Shown: positions 34,832-44,128, numbered from the stretch's first letter. The stretch is 64,000 nt of DNA from UBA2287 sp964479665 (GCA_964479665.1 CAYZNN010000011.1:1-64000); one strand, 5' to 3'. Program-made: numbers and translations. Notes: generated by a model not told the origin, from the letters alone.

Positions 34832-36208
34832 TTATTTCCTATTTATAGCCTCAAGTATTTCGCGGAAAACGGATACATCGACCCTTCTCTGAAACTCCTT
34901 GAATGCTTCTACTCCTGCCGACTGGTATTCGAAGTGGGTGCCCCTCAAGCCACCGAGGTTTCGCTTATATAATTCGGTTCCGTTTGCATTTACGAGTGTA
35001 ATAGTGCTTTCGAGGGTAACGTTCTTATATGCTCCATTTTCACCTGCGGTTTGCGTAGCTGCATTGATTTGGACTGTATAATCGGCCTCGTGCGGATTGC
35101 TTATTACTATCATACCTGCTTCGATAGCTTTTCTTTTTATAACCTCTTCGGCATAACCGGGTGCCATACGCTCGCCCAAATTCGTCTCGTTCGATTCTAT
35201 TGCAATGGTTGGTTTTTCAATGGTTATGCGAATCTCGGTGCCCGTGGGTTTGAAGTTGGAAACCAGCCTGCGTATTAGCAACTCGGAAGTTGCTTCTGCA
35301 AGAATTGTTTCTACATCAAGTGTTACTTTTAAAGTTTCAAAACTCTTGGTCGACCGAACGTTGTCGATGTCGAACGAGGCCAATCCGTTACTTCCGGTTC
35401 GCTTCCGGTTATTCCGAATGGGCTTTTCACTGTAGCTGGCTACAACAGGCAATTCGGAAACTACAGTAACAAAGCGCGATTTGGCTTCAAACTCCAGCTG
35501 CGATGCTGGAATAGACTGGCCCATTTTTACCCTTACAACGGGATTGCGAGCCATTATTTCAACCGAAGAGATTGTGGCAGAAAGTTGTTGAAAGATTTCG
35601 TTGCCAAGAAATATTTGGGTTCCACGAAAATCGATGGCTATGGGTTCGCTAAAGTATGGTTTAATGGGCTCGAGGGCTTTAATTAGTTGCACTATTGCTA
35701 ATCGCAGGTTGCCCTCATTTCGAGCATCGAGGGCTTTGCCCAGCAAATCGGTTGCTATAGCAACCGCATTGTTGCGTTTAACTTCTTTTTGCCGCTGGTA
35801 CTCTGCTTTGGATAGCCTGTAGTATACCCAGTAGTTATTGGCATCTTCCCATGTGTCAACTAGTTCGAATCCTTCGAGTTGCTGCTGTGTTTCGGCTTTT
35901 ACGGTTGAAGTAAAATCTTCCCTCAGTTTCAGATTGTACTCAAAAGCGTGAAGCACTGAGTTTGAAGAGATGGTAACCGAAATATCGCTGGCCAAATCGG
36001 CCTGGGCATTCTGCTTTGCAGCTTGCTGATACTGGTTAACATTGGGGCCTTTCCGGGCCCAGCCAATGCCAACGTAATAACCCGATGAGAGTGGTCGACT
36101 CTTTACCCATTGAGGCTGTGGTATTTCAGTAGTTGTTTTTTTACCACCACCACAGGCTGAAACCAGGGCAACCAGAATTATTAATTGCAGGCAACGCAAG
36201 GTTTTCAT
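34832..36208 (-). CDS. LPP20-like lipoprotein
   Basis: This 458-residue lipoprotein has the lipobox LVSAC (about 15-19). The N-terminal part (about 33-140) matches LPP20/FlgP-type proteins: PQWVKSRPLSSGYYVGIGWA, followed by QAAKQNAQADLASDISVTISS. The rest has beta-rich and helical stretches without a named domain. It follows the TPR/CsgG-like lipoprotein with a 2-base gap, so the two are surely co-expressed and probably form one outer-membrane assembly. What they build is unknown. Confidence 0.75.
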   Translation of the reverse strand: MKTLRCLQLIILVALVSACGGGKKTTTEIPQPQWVKSRPLSSGYYVGIGWARKGPNVNQYQQAAKQNAQADLASDISVTISSNSVLHAFEYNLKLREDFTSTVKAETQQQLEGFELVDTWEDANNYWVYYRLSKAEYQRQKEVKRNNAVAIATDLLGKALDARNEGNLRLAIVQLIKALEPIKPYFSEPIAIDFRGTQIFLGNEIFQQLSATISSVEIMARNPVVRVKMGQSIPASQLEFEAKSRFVTVVSELPVVASYSEKPIRNNRKRTGSNGLASFDIDNVRSTKSFETLKVTLDVETILAEATSELLIRRLVSNFKPTGTEIRITIEKPTIAIESNETNLGERMAPGYAEEVIKRKAIEAGMIVISNPHEADYTVQINAATQTAGENGAYKNVTLESTITLVNANGTELYKRNLGGLRGTHFEYQSAGVEAFKEFQRRVDVSVFREILEAINRK

Positions 36209-36210
36209 GG

Positions 36211-37590
36211 CTATTGCTCGGGGTTATACAGGTTAATGCGGTTTGCTACTCGTTTGGCAACTGCGTCTGTTAATTCTGCTTCAAGAGCATCGAGCGGTTT
36301 AATGGTTTGCTTGGCACCCAGCAGCTGCTGAAGGGCTGCAACTTCGTTGGGGTTATCGTTAATTTTATCCTTGGTAGTTGCCTTGTCGGCAACTTCCCAA
36401 TAACCTGGAATTAATTTCGACTTGTCGCCCTGGAAAATGGCGTAGTGAACTTCATCGTCGGCTCTGTGCTCAAAGGCATCGGAAACCAGTACGGCACTCG
36501 TTTCCGACGAACTTAATTGGTATCGTATACCTACCACCGTGCGATTGCTCTTGCGTACCTCGGTATACACTGTTTTATGGTACCTGGTTTCCTTGGTTTC
36601 TTCGCCGGTTTCTTTGTTTTTGATAGTTATAACCTCTTTCAAATAGCCCCTTTTCTCCTCTTGGCTGATTCTTCCCTCATTGGCTTCGTACTTCAGAACC
36701 GATCCGGTTAAAAGGGCTTTAGCAGCTAGCATTCTGCCTACCTGAATGTCGGAGCCAAGCTGCGTTCCACGATGCTGTTCGTTAACAAAGGTTTGAGTGT
36801 TTTTAATGTCAACCACTTTAATAAAGGGATTGTTAAGAGAGGCTAGTGCGCTGCTTATTTTTCCTTCAATAAGTACATTTGCATTGTTTCGGTTCGTGTT
36901 ATTGGTAAACGGCGAAATGGCAATGGTAATAGTTCCTTTATTCAGCGCTTCGTCGCGCAGGTCCTTGGCGTCTTTGTAAGTGCCATGATTAACAATAATA
37001 GTATTGAACTTATCGTAGGCCTTACGGAACATGGCATTTTTCAGAAATTCGTTACCATCGCGGTACAGAGGTTCGCATATGGAAACCTTCATGTGCTCAT
37101 CGACGCCCTGAAAATTGCTGTCGATACGCTTGATTTCGGCAAAAATATCTTCGGCCGCCTTGAATTTTTCCTCCTCGAGGAGCAATCGGGCTTCGTCGTA
37201 GCGTTTAGAAAGGTAACGGGGACGAGCCTCGTTGTAATACTCTTCGGTGCGCTCGGGCATTAAAATGGTTACTCCCGTTGCATTCACCATGCTTTGGTAA
37301 GCTTTAGCATCAATAAATTTGAATACGGTTTCCTTGTCGTTGCCCGATGAGTAGGCCTGATGCACATTCAGAATACGATCGTCGAGTACGCGTTGCCCAT
37401 TCTTTTTAAGGCCAATGGCTGCATCGATGTTTTTAGGGTTGGCCATTATGGATTTATAGAAAGCCTCAGCAGCCATTTCGTACATTCCGGCTTGTTCGTA
37501 CTTTAAGCCCTGCTTTGCATATCTTTTCGAAACGCAGCTGCTTAGTCCAATTATGGATATGGCAATTAGAAGGAAGTAAATTTTTCTCAT
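36211..37590 (-). CDS. TPR and CsgG-like lipoprotein
   Basis: This 459-residue lipoprotein has the lipobox GLSSC at about 15-19, a TPR-like start (AKQGLKYEQAGMYEMAAEAFYKSIMANPKN) and, from about 230, a CsgG-like region: TITIAISPFTNNTNRNNANVLIEGKISSAL followed by FIKVVD and VGRMLAAKALLTG. CsgG forms secretion pores for curli; the wider family also includes TolB-N-like periplasmic folds. It starts with ATG at 37590. Together with the LPP20-like partner it recalls the FlgT/FlgP/LPP20 pairing of outer-membrane lipoproteins elsewhere, but no flagellar genes are present. Confidence 0.7.
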   Translation of the reverse strand: MRKIYFLLIAISIIGLSSCVSKRYAKQGLKYEQAGMYEMAAEAFYKSIMANPKNIDAAIGLKKNGQRVLDDRILNVHQAYSSGNDKETVFKFIDAKAYQSMVNATGVTILMPERTEEYYNEARPRYLSKRYDEARLLLEEEKFKAAEDIFAEIKRIDSNFQGVDEHMKVSICEPLYRDGNEFLKNAMFRKAYDKFNTIIVNHGTYKDAKDLRDEALNKGTITIAISPFTNNTNRNNANVLIEGKISSALASLNNPFIKVVDIKNTQTFVNEQHRGTQLGSDIQVGRMLAAKALLTGSVLKYEANEGRISQEEKRGYLKEVITIKNKETGEETKETRYHKTVYTEVRKSNRTVVGIRYQLSSSETSAVLVSDAFEHRADDEVHYAIFQGDKSKLIPGYWEVADKATTKDKINDNPNEVAALQQLLGAKQTIKPLDALEAELTDAVAKRVANRINLYNPEQ

Positions 37591-37922
37591 AGGTTTTTGT
37601 TTTTTTAGAAATGTTGCCTTGCAAACCCTGTGCCTTTACATTGATTGCTTGCGGCAGCAAGGTAAAAAAAAACGGAATGTTGAACAAGCATTCAATTTGA
37701 ATAACGTGGTAAAAAAGTTGTGTCGGTTGTAATTGTACTGAGATTAATAGGTTTCAAACTATTTTTTGGTGGTGTCCTCCATGGTTAGGCTATTCAGTTT
37801 CCAAGGGATTTCTAGCAAATTTTACAAACTTTTGTTTTCGGTAAGTAATTGTGGTTTATCGTTTTGTTTTTATTATGAAGTGAAAATTGAACGAGTTTTA
37901 GAATGAAAATTCGGCCATTAGA
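37591..37922. other. intergenic, no gene seen
   Basis: About 330 AT-rich bases between the CsgG-like gene start and the PrsW stop. The promoter of the lipoprotein pair should lie within 37600-37680, where a weak TACCTTGC occurs on the minus strand. No coding frame or RNA is supported. Confidence 0.5.
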
Positions 37923-38609
37923 TTATCTCATTTTTTGTAGTTGCAAGGCTTTTTTCAATTTTAGCACAACAAACCAAAGCGAAATTGAAAGGATAAACGA
38001 TAGAATGGCCAGTTGACTTTCGCGGTACATTAAAAAGAAATTGAAAAAACCATGAATCCCTATTGGTACAAGTAACGCCAACCAAAGATAAGCAACAGAG
38101 AAAGTAGATTTTTTAGAAAACTTTGCCCAGCCAATAAAGAAACCCATGATTCCACCAATAAGGGCATGTACCGGCATGGAGAAGATGTTGCGAGTTACAA
38201 TAATGCTCCACCCGTAATCGGAAAAAAGTTGAGAAAAGTAAAGTATGTTCTCAACAAAGGCAAAACCAAGCCCTAGGGTAATACCGTACAATATGCCATC
38301 GTACCACTCGTCGAAGTGTTTTCGGCGGTAAATGAAAAGCATGAAAACGGAATACTTCGAAACTTCTTCAATAAGCGCAGCGTTCCAAAATGAATTAACC
38401 AACGAACTAATAAACGTACCGTCAGTTTCCAATGCGCTTCGCAGCATAAGCCCTAATGCAATGGTAAAAACTACCGAAAGAATTCCAACACCAAACGCAC
38501 GTAATATCTCCTTCAGTGGTTCTGGGTTCCGGTCGAGGAAATAGAAAAGGGTTGCTACAAGTATAACCGGGAGGAGGGCTGAAAGGATAATGGTTGTTAT
38601 GGAATCCAT
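37923..38609 (-). CDS. prsW: PrsW-type intramembrane metalloprotease
   Basis: This 228-residue protein has about seven membrane helices and the PrsW motifs EEVSKY (about 90), FAFVEN (about 120), MPVHALIGGIMGFFIG (about 150) and IHGFFNF (about 190). In Bacillus PrsW starts the breakdown of an anti-sigma factor. The start is put at ATG 38609, seven bases after the preceding stop; a TTG at 38624 would overlap it. It is the last gene of the siaC-phosphatase-OmpA-OmpL47 operon, which suggests it cuts a membrane regulator in answer to envelope signals; no anti-sigma factor is in the window. Confidence 0.85.
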   Translation of the reverse strand: MDSITTIILSALLPVILVATLFYFLDRNPEPLKEILRAFGVGILSVVFTIALGLMLRSALETDGTFISSLVNSFWNAALIEEVSKYSVFMLFIYRRKHFDEWYDGILYGITLGLGFAFVENILYFSQLFSDYGWSIIVTRNIFSMPVHALIGGIMGFFIGWAKFSKKSTFSVAYLWLALLVPIGIHGFFNFFLMYRESQLAILSFILSISLWFVVLKLKKALQLQKMR

Positions 38610-38616
38610 TTGCAGG

Positions 38617-40308
38617 TTATTCAACTTTGAATTGTACCGAAATATTCGATTGGTTGCCTAATTTGTCGATAGCCTTAATACTCAAATGGTAAACGTTGCC
38701 AGGCTTAAATCCGCTAATTGGCTCGGTATATGTTCGTTCTTTAACACCGTTAATAGAGTAGGATATGGTTTCGAGTCCCGAAATCTTATCGGTGGCTGCC
38801 AGAAACATTGTTAGTCCTTGCGAAAAAACCGGTACTGTTTGGTCGTTCAGGGTTTCGGTCTGGTATGGTTTCTGCGAAAAGTGGTAAAAAACCTCGGGAG
38901 CACCATCATCCACGCCAAAACCAAAGTTTACAATGTTTAAGTTGTCAACATTATCGAAGGCGGTAACAGATACACGGTGATACCCGTTGGTATTTACCGA
39001 GAATTTTTCTGAAAAGGGAACTGTGGGCTGATCATTCAGTTTAAACTCAATGCGGCTCATTCCCGAACCCTTATCAATGGCAGAAATGCCAATTAGGGTG
39101 CTTGGGCTTATCCAGAGTGTATCACGCTGCATAACCCGCTTCCCATCGAACGAATACAATACACTGGGGCCAGAAATATCCACCTCGGGCATGGCAAACT
39201 GCTGCCCCGATGTACCGCCTTCGCTTCGGTTGCCCACATTATCAATGGCGTAGGAACGAATGGTAATAGCGCTGGATATATCGGATAAGTAGATGGGCTT
39301 TTCGTATCGAACGAATTCTTTTCCATTTATGGAGTAGAAAATATCCTTTATACCAGCTTTGTTATCGACCCCAACAATGCGCAGTTGGCTTCGGCCTGAT
39401 GAGAACTCCCTCCCCGCAATCATATAGTTATTCCCAACGATTTCTTCGAAAACGAGGGGAGGAGTCTTGTCAACAAAAAACGTTAGGTTTTTTGGGTCTT
39501 CGGCATTGCCAACCACATCGGTAGAGTACCACCGAATGGTATGCTCCCCTTCGGGCAGTTGCCCAATTGCAATGGGTTTAGTATATGGGGCTTGGGGTCC
39601 ATCGTTCAACTTAAAATGGGTGGACTTAACCCCAGTCTCATCGGTTGCACTCAATGCAATTGTAGTGCCTTTAGCTACAATATTATCGAAAACCGGGCCA
39701 CCAAATTGATGTACTGATGTGGGAGGTGTACTGTCGATAATAATAATTCGTTCCCCTTCATCCTCTTGGTTCCCAACATTGTCGACAGAATAAAATTGGA
39801 TTACAAATTTACCGTCGGAGTCGAAAGCAATAGGGTTTTCGTATCGAGAAAAGTTACTACCATTAACCGAGTAGAATATGCTTTGGGTTCCCGAGTTCGA
39901 GTCGTGAGCGCTAAGCTCAATAAGTGCACCCTCCGAAAGGTAAATGGTGTTTTCCTTCTGGTAGCCCTTGTTGGGTTCGAATGCTGAAGAGGTTTTTGGT
40001 GGGAGCCCATCGGCAAACAGATCGAAGCGAATCTGTTTTCCTGTGTATAGGTTTACGTATGAAAGAAGTTTTGGACCATGATTGCCCCATTTTAGTGGGT
40101 TACCCTCGGGTTGTTCGCTTTGTAACTGCAATGCATTGGTTCCCTTAGCATTGGTACTGATGTAGATGTGTACAGGAGTTCCCGAATTAATGAATAGTTT
40201 TCCAGTACTGTCGGTGTATACTGGTTCAACTTTCTGAGCATTTAATTTTACCAAAAGCCCAAATTGAAGGATGATTAGTATTAGAATTGTATGTTTGAGT
40301 AAATTCAT
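38617..40308 (-). CDS. exported OmpL47-like multi-repeat protein
   Basis: This 563-residue protein has a signal peptide (about 1-24) and an N-terminal region (about 28-125) shared with the OmpA-like neighbour: YTDSTGKLFINSG-P, TGKQIRFDLFADGLPPKT. After it come about five OmpL47-like Ig-type repeats, each with a form of SG--SIFYSVNG--F-RYE-PI and -YS-D-VGN-E. OmpL47 repeats occur on leptospiral surface proteins that bind host or cell-wall ligands. Location is periplasmic or outer surface. It follows the OmpA-like gene by 5 bases and overlaps nothing if PrsW starts at its ATG. Confidence 0.82.
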   Translation of the reverse strand: MNLLKHTILILIILQFGLLVKLNAQKVEPVYTDSTGKLFINSGTPVHIYISTNAKGTNALQLQSEQPEGNPLKWGNHGPKLLSYVNLYTGKQIRFDLFADGLPPKTSSAFEPNKGYQKENTIYLSEGALIELSAHDSNSGTQSIFYSVNGSNFSRYENPIAFDSDGKFVIQFYSVDNVGNQEDEGERIIIIDSTPPTSVHQFGGPVFDNIVAKGTTIALSATDETGVKSTHFKLNDGPQAPYTKPIAIGQLPEGEHTIRWYSTDVVGNAEDPKNLTFFVDKTPPLVFEEIVGNNYMIAGREFSSGRSQLRIVGVDNKAGIKDIFYSINGKEFVRYEKPIYLSDISSAITIRSYAIDNVGNRSEGGTSGQQFAMPEVDISGPSVLYSFDGKRVMQRDTLWISPSTLIGISAIDKGSGMSRIEFKLNDQPTVPFSEKFSVNTNGYHRVSVTAFDNVDNLNIVNFGFGVDDGAPEVFYHFSQKPYQTETLNDQTVPVFSQGLTMFLAATDKISGLETISYSINGVKERTYTEPISGFKPGNVYHLSIKAIDKLGNQSNISVQFKVE

Positions 40309-40313
40309 AATGC

Positions 40314-41279
40314 TTAATTATTTCCTTCCTCCTGAATTTTTGAAATGATAATTTCAACCCTTCGATTCTGGCGGTGCAACTCCTCGGTGCATCTTTCTCC
40401 CTTATTACAATCGTTCACGGGCATGGTGTCGCCAAAACCTTTGGCTTCAATTCGCCAGCCAGGAACGCCTCTGGCTACCAAATATTCGAGTGTGTTTTGG
40501 GCTCGGTCTTCGGAAAGTTTAAGGTTATACGCCGAATTCCCCCGCGAATCGGTATGGGCACGGAGCTCAATTCGAACTTTGGGGTATGTTTTAAGCAGAT
40601 TGGCAAGCCTATTGAGCTCCGAGAACGATTCGTTTCGCAATTTGGAACTATTCAGGTCAAAGTAGATGTTTTCCATTTCAACAGTTGCATCCTGCGCCAC
40701 AAATACCCGAATGGTTTTAATGGCTTCGGAATTACCAACCCTGTCGGTAGTGTAGAAGTACAGAGCCGTCTCACCAGAATTATTGAAAGGGATGGCATCT
40801 CCTGTGTACAATTCAAAATTGGTAACGTTACTTGAAATAAAGGTTTGGTTTACCCCCGACAGATTGTCGGATGCATTTACTAAAGCCATAGCGCCCACCT
40901 CAACAAAGTAGGTGTTATTGTAAACAAAAAGTAATCCCTGCGAAAAGGTAACAGCCGTTTTGGGCGATGTTCCATCGGCAACCAATTTAAAACGAACATT
41001 TTTACCTGTTTGGGCACTTCGGTGGGCAATATAGTGGGTACCCTCCCTGTCGAATATCAAGGGTAGTGTGTCTTTTCCTTCTGTTGGTAAGGCAACCAAC
41101 CTTTCATTGCCTTCGGTTGGCTTAATGAAAAAAAATATGGGTTTTCCGGTTTTTACATAGACTTGGCCGGTTGAATCGGTATAAATGAAGGAATTATCAT
41201 TGCCCGTTTCCTGTGCAATAAGCGGAGTAATTGTTTGGAAAACCAGAAATAGTAATAAAAAAGATAGTTTCGAACTCAT
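40314..41279 (-). CDS. OmpA-family peptidoglycan-binding protein with OmpL47-type N-terminus
   Basis: This 321-residue protein has a signal peptide (about 1-22), an N-terminal domain shared with the next gene (IYTDSTGQVYVKTGKP, TGKNVRFKLVADGTSPKT), one OmpL47-like repeat (DNLSGVNQTFISSNVTNFELY ... TTDRVGNSEA, about 140-200) and a C-terminal OmpA domain (about 205-315: IYFDLNSSKLRNESF, LRAHTDSRGNSAYNLKLSEDRA, NRRVEIII). The OmpA part binds peptidoglycan, so the protein probably ties the repeat protein to the wall. It sits 6 bases after the phosphatase stop and 5 before the OmpL47-like gene. Confidence 0.88.
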   Translation of the reverse strand: MSSKLSFLLLFLVFQTITPLIAQETGNDNSFIYTDSTGQVYVKTGKPIFFFIKPTEGNERLVALPTEGKDTLPLIFDREGTHYIAHRSAQTGKNVRFKLVADGTSPKTAVTFSQGLLFVYNNTYFVEVGAMALVNASDNLSGVNQTFISSNVTNFELYTGDAIPFNNSGETALYFYTTDRVGNSEAIKTIRVFVAQDATVEMENIYFDLNSSKLRNESFSELNRLANLLKTYPKVRIELRAHTDSRGNSAYNLKLSEDRAQNTLEYLVARGVPGWRIEAKGFGDTMPVNDCNKGERCTEELHRQNRRVEIIISKIQEEGNN

Positions 41280-41285
41280 TCTGTA

Positions 41286-43176
41286 CTATATGTCAATATT
41301 TTCATCACCAATTTTAAAACCAACAACTAGAATATCGTCTATTTGTTTGTATTTATTTCCTCGCCAATTGTCGACTGTATTTCGAAGAACTTCTTTTTGT
41401 TCGTGTAAAGGTAATCGATAAATTTTAAGCAGCAAGTTCTTAAACCTTCTGGTGCTGAATTTCTCGGGGCCCGTTCCTCCAAACTGGTCAATGTACCCAT
41501 CGGTAAATAGGTAGCAAGAAGTGGGGGCATTTATTTCTATTTTATGTAGGGTAAATATTCGAAGTTCTTCCGTTTGGGGCCCCCCAATGGGCACCGAGTC
41601 GCCTTTAGTAATGGTAAGTTCGTTGTTGGTTATGGTTATTAAATGGTTTCGGGCGCCCGAAAAAAGCAACTGCCTTCCGTTATTGGTAATGGCGCAAAGC
41701 GACATATCCATGCCGTCAGTATTATCAGAATTTTGCTGCTTTAGCAGGTATCGGACCGAAAGGTGAAGTTCATTCAGAATTTCGTTGGGCGTAACAACAC
41801 CGTTTCGGGTTATGGTTTCAAGCAGGTTCACTCCAATTGTACTCATGAAAGCTCCCGGTACGCCATGCCCCGTACAATCGACCGCCGAAACGAGAATTCC
41901 GCTTTGGTCTTCGTTCAGGCTGTGCATCCGAATAAAATGCTTTTTAAAATTGCCTTTCAGTTTTTTTGGGATGAGTATATCCGGTAAACCACATAAAATC
42001 GCCACTTACAATATAGCGTGGTTCAAGCAGTACGAAGGACTGGGGGATAACGCTCTGCAGTGCATCCTCCGAGGGCATGAGAGCTTGCTGTATACGTTGC
42101 GCATAATTGATGCTGCTGGTTATGTTGCGGTTCTGCTTCTCGTTATGCTCAAGTGCAACATGAAGTTCAATATTCTGTTTTTCAATGGTTTGCTTCTGTT
42201 GCGCAAGCAATCGGTTGGCTCTCTTTTTTTCTTTTAGGTTTTTGTAAACTAGAGCTGCAAAGGCCAAACTGGCAATTACAATAACAATAAAAATGTTTCT
42301 CACCATTCGCTGGGCTCTTATGGTGGCTTCCTTCAAAAGTTTGTCCTTGTTAAGTAATTCTATTTGCATTTGTTGCTCTTGCGATAACTGTTCGGCCACT
42401 TCGAGGTTTTTTTCGGTTTCTTCGAGTACCAGCTGCTTCGATGCCAATTCCCTGGCTGTGGCCTCTTTTTGGGCTTCGGCGGTAGTAGCCCGTTGTTGGG
42501 CCGTTTGCACCATTGCTTGGGCCTCACTCTCGCGCTTTCGGGTCTCGTCCTGCTGTATTTTTTTGGTTAGGGCAGCATACAGTGTGAAGTATTCGGTTGC
42601 TTTTGCCTGATTATTTTGCTTCTGGTATGTTTCTGCCAGCTGCGAGTAGCAACTTGTTAAAAGTTTGGGGTCATTCAGTTCCTTTGCAAGGAGAAGCACC
42701 TCTTCGAAATTTTTTATAGCAGCAGTCAAATTCCCCAATTCAAGGTGTGCGTTACCAATATTCAATAGCGACATGGCCATGTCGGGCTTTCGGTTCAGAG
42801 CGGCGCTAATTTCGAACGATTTGCGAAAATTTTCGAGTGCTAACGAAAAATTATTGTTGTCAATACAAATCATCCCAATGCTATTGTGAAAGTTGAGCGC
42901 AGCATTTCTATTGCCCATTCTGTTGGCTAACTGTAGTGCAAGATTAAAATTTTCGATGGCTGCATTGGGAGCACCATTTACCCAGTACGTTTTGGCTACC
43001 TGGGAATAGAGTGTGGCAGCTTGGTTAAGGTCGCCCTTCTCTTCGAAATCCTTTGCTTGCTGAACCGTCAATGCAATTTCGGTTCGCACCTGCTGGCTCA
43101 GCTGATTTTGGCAAAGCAAAGGGATTGTTATAAACGAAAGAATTAGAATGCTTGTAAGAAAGGCAATGAGCCTCAT
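41286..43176 (-). pseudogene. SpoIIE-type phosphatase with TPR sensor, frame-broken
   Basis: Two frames make one protein of about 630 residues. The first (43176 to about 41944) has a signal peptide, TPRs in the periplasmic part (about 40-230), a coiled coil, a membrane helix (about 300-320) and the start of the catalytic domain (SINYAQRIQQALMPSED, IVSGDFMWF). The second (42005-41286) continues with VSAVDCTGHGVPGAFMS, NELHLSVRYLL, LLFSGARNHL and YLFTDGYIDQFGG. The frames meet at seven A near 41964, where removal of one A joins them. The PPM/SpoIIE domain dephosphorylates a Ser/Thr on a regulator, here most likely the SiaC protein coded just upstream. Operon neighbours are intact, so a sequencing error or +1 slip is as likely as decay. 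Confidence 0.85.
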
Positions 43177-43199
43177 GGTGCAAATAAAAAGAGATTCAA

Positions 43200-43574
43200 C
43201 TATTCAGTAATGATATTAACAGGTATTGCAATAAGCCGCGCAAATTCACGTCCCTCATCAACCATGTCCTCGTCTTCGCTCTTACAAATCCAGTTTACCT
43301 CAACGGTCAATCCGTTATTGTAAATTCCTTCAAGCAGACCAGCAATTTCGATCATTTTTTTCGAGGAGGAGGTGTTAAGATAAATGAGCTTTAGGTTGAC
43401 TACCGTTTTGGGTTTAGGATTAGCAATATATTTTTCAATGGCTTCAATTATGGGTTTGAAGAATACCACGCTATCCTCAGGAAGCGATTGACCCCAGAAT
43501 TCAATGAGTCCCTGATCGGGGTCGACAGTTACCCCGGGTAAATCTTCAGTAGGCCTTAGCGAGAATTTTTCCAT
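43200..43574 (-). CDS. siaC: SiaC-family regulatory phosphoprotein (DUF1987)
   Basis: This 124-residue protein matches SiaC/DUF1987: FSLRPTEDLPGVTVDPDQGLIEFWGQSLPED, with the phospho-acceptor region LKLIYLNTSSSKKMIEI. In Pseudomonas SiaC is phosphorylated by SiaB and dephosphorylated by the PP2C-type phosphatase SiaA, and unphosphorylated SiaC activates the diguanylate cyclase SiaD. Here it precedes a SpoIIE-type phosphatase by 23 bases, in line with a SiaA/SiaC pair; no SiaB kinase or SiaD is in the window. The start is ATG 43574, not the upstream in-frame ATG at 43616, which lies on the promoter core. Confidence 0.88.
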   Translation of the reverse strand: MEKFSLRPTEDLPGVTVDPDQGLIEFWGQSLPEDSVVFFKPIIEAIEKYIANPKPKTVVNLKLIYLNTSSSKKMIEIAGLLEGIYNNGLTVEVNWICKSEDEDMVDEGREFARLIAIPVNIITE

Positions 43575-43613
43575 ATAAAATACTATTTGGACAGTTGGTA
43601 CTGGTCGTTTCCA

Positions 43614-43621
43614 CAAAAATA
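43614..43621 (-). promoter_or_regulatory. -7 promoter core for the siaC operon
   Basis: TATTTTTG on the minus strand fits TAnnTTTG and lies 40 bases before the siaC ATG. No -33 TTTG is seen at the usual distance. Confidence 0.5.
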
Positions 43622-43756
43622 GAATAAATGCGTTACCGATAGCACCTCAACTACTCGAAAATGTGATGATGTTAATCAATACTGGTAAAATTTGGTTTAT
43701 ATAATTAAACAGAATATTGTCTCAGAATTGTGTGAAAATTCAATTCATTAAGGAAA

Positions 43757-44128
43757 CCCACTAGTGTTGCGTTGTTTTTAAAATAAACCTTGTATAATCC
43801 TATAATTCAGTAAACTATAGACTTTCTTTGATTTTTTGATTTCAAAACACGGTACTTTTGTTAGAAAACCGTGAATAAAGGAAAGTTTGTTTTTGCTGCT
43901 GTCAAAACCCAAATTTGGAACGCTGTCTGCACTTACCTGCTGATAGCCTACGCTAAAAAACGGCTAAAAAGTGACCTTTCATTGTACGAAATTACACAAA
44001 TCCTGTGCGTCCCAGTTTTTGACAAAACACCAATGAATGTGCTACTTACAAACTTTTCAAAGAACAATGAAATCAAAGATATCTATAATCAGCTGAATTT
44101 ATTCGACTTATAACGCAACACTAGTGGG
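43757..44128. mobile_element. IS4-derived MITE with a fused residual ORF
   Basis: The ends are perfect 17-base inverted repeats, CCCACTAGTGTTGCGTT at 43757-43773 and its complement at 44112-44128. Inside, on the plus strand (43871-44113), an 80-codon ORF joins the first nine or so residues of an IS4/DUF4372-type transposase (MNKGKFVFA) directly to its last 70 (VKTQIWNAVCTYLLIAYAKKRLKSD, then the C-terminal LLDKTP-like end). It is thus an internally deleted, non-autonomous copy, about 372 bp. It fills the divergent intergenic region between siaC and coxB. No target duplication is clear. Confidence 0.88.
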
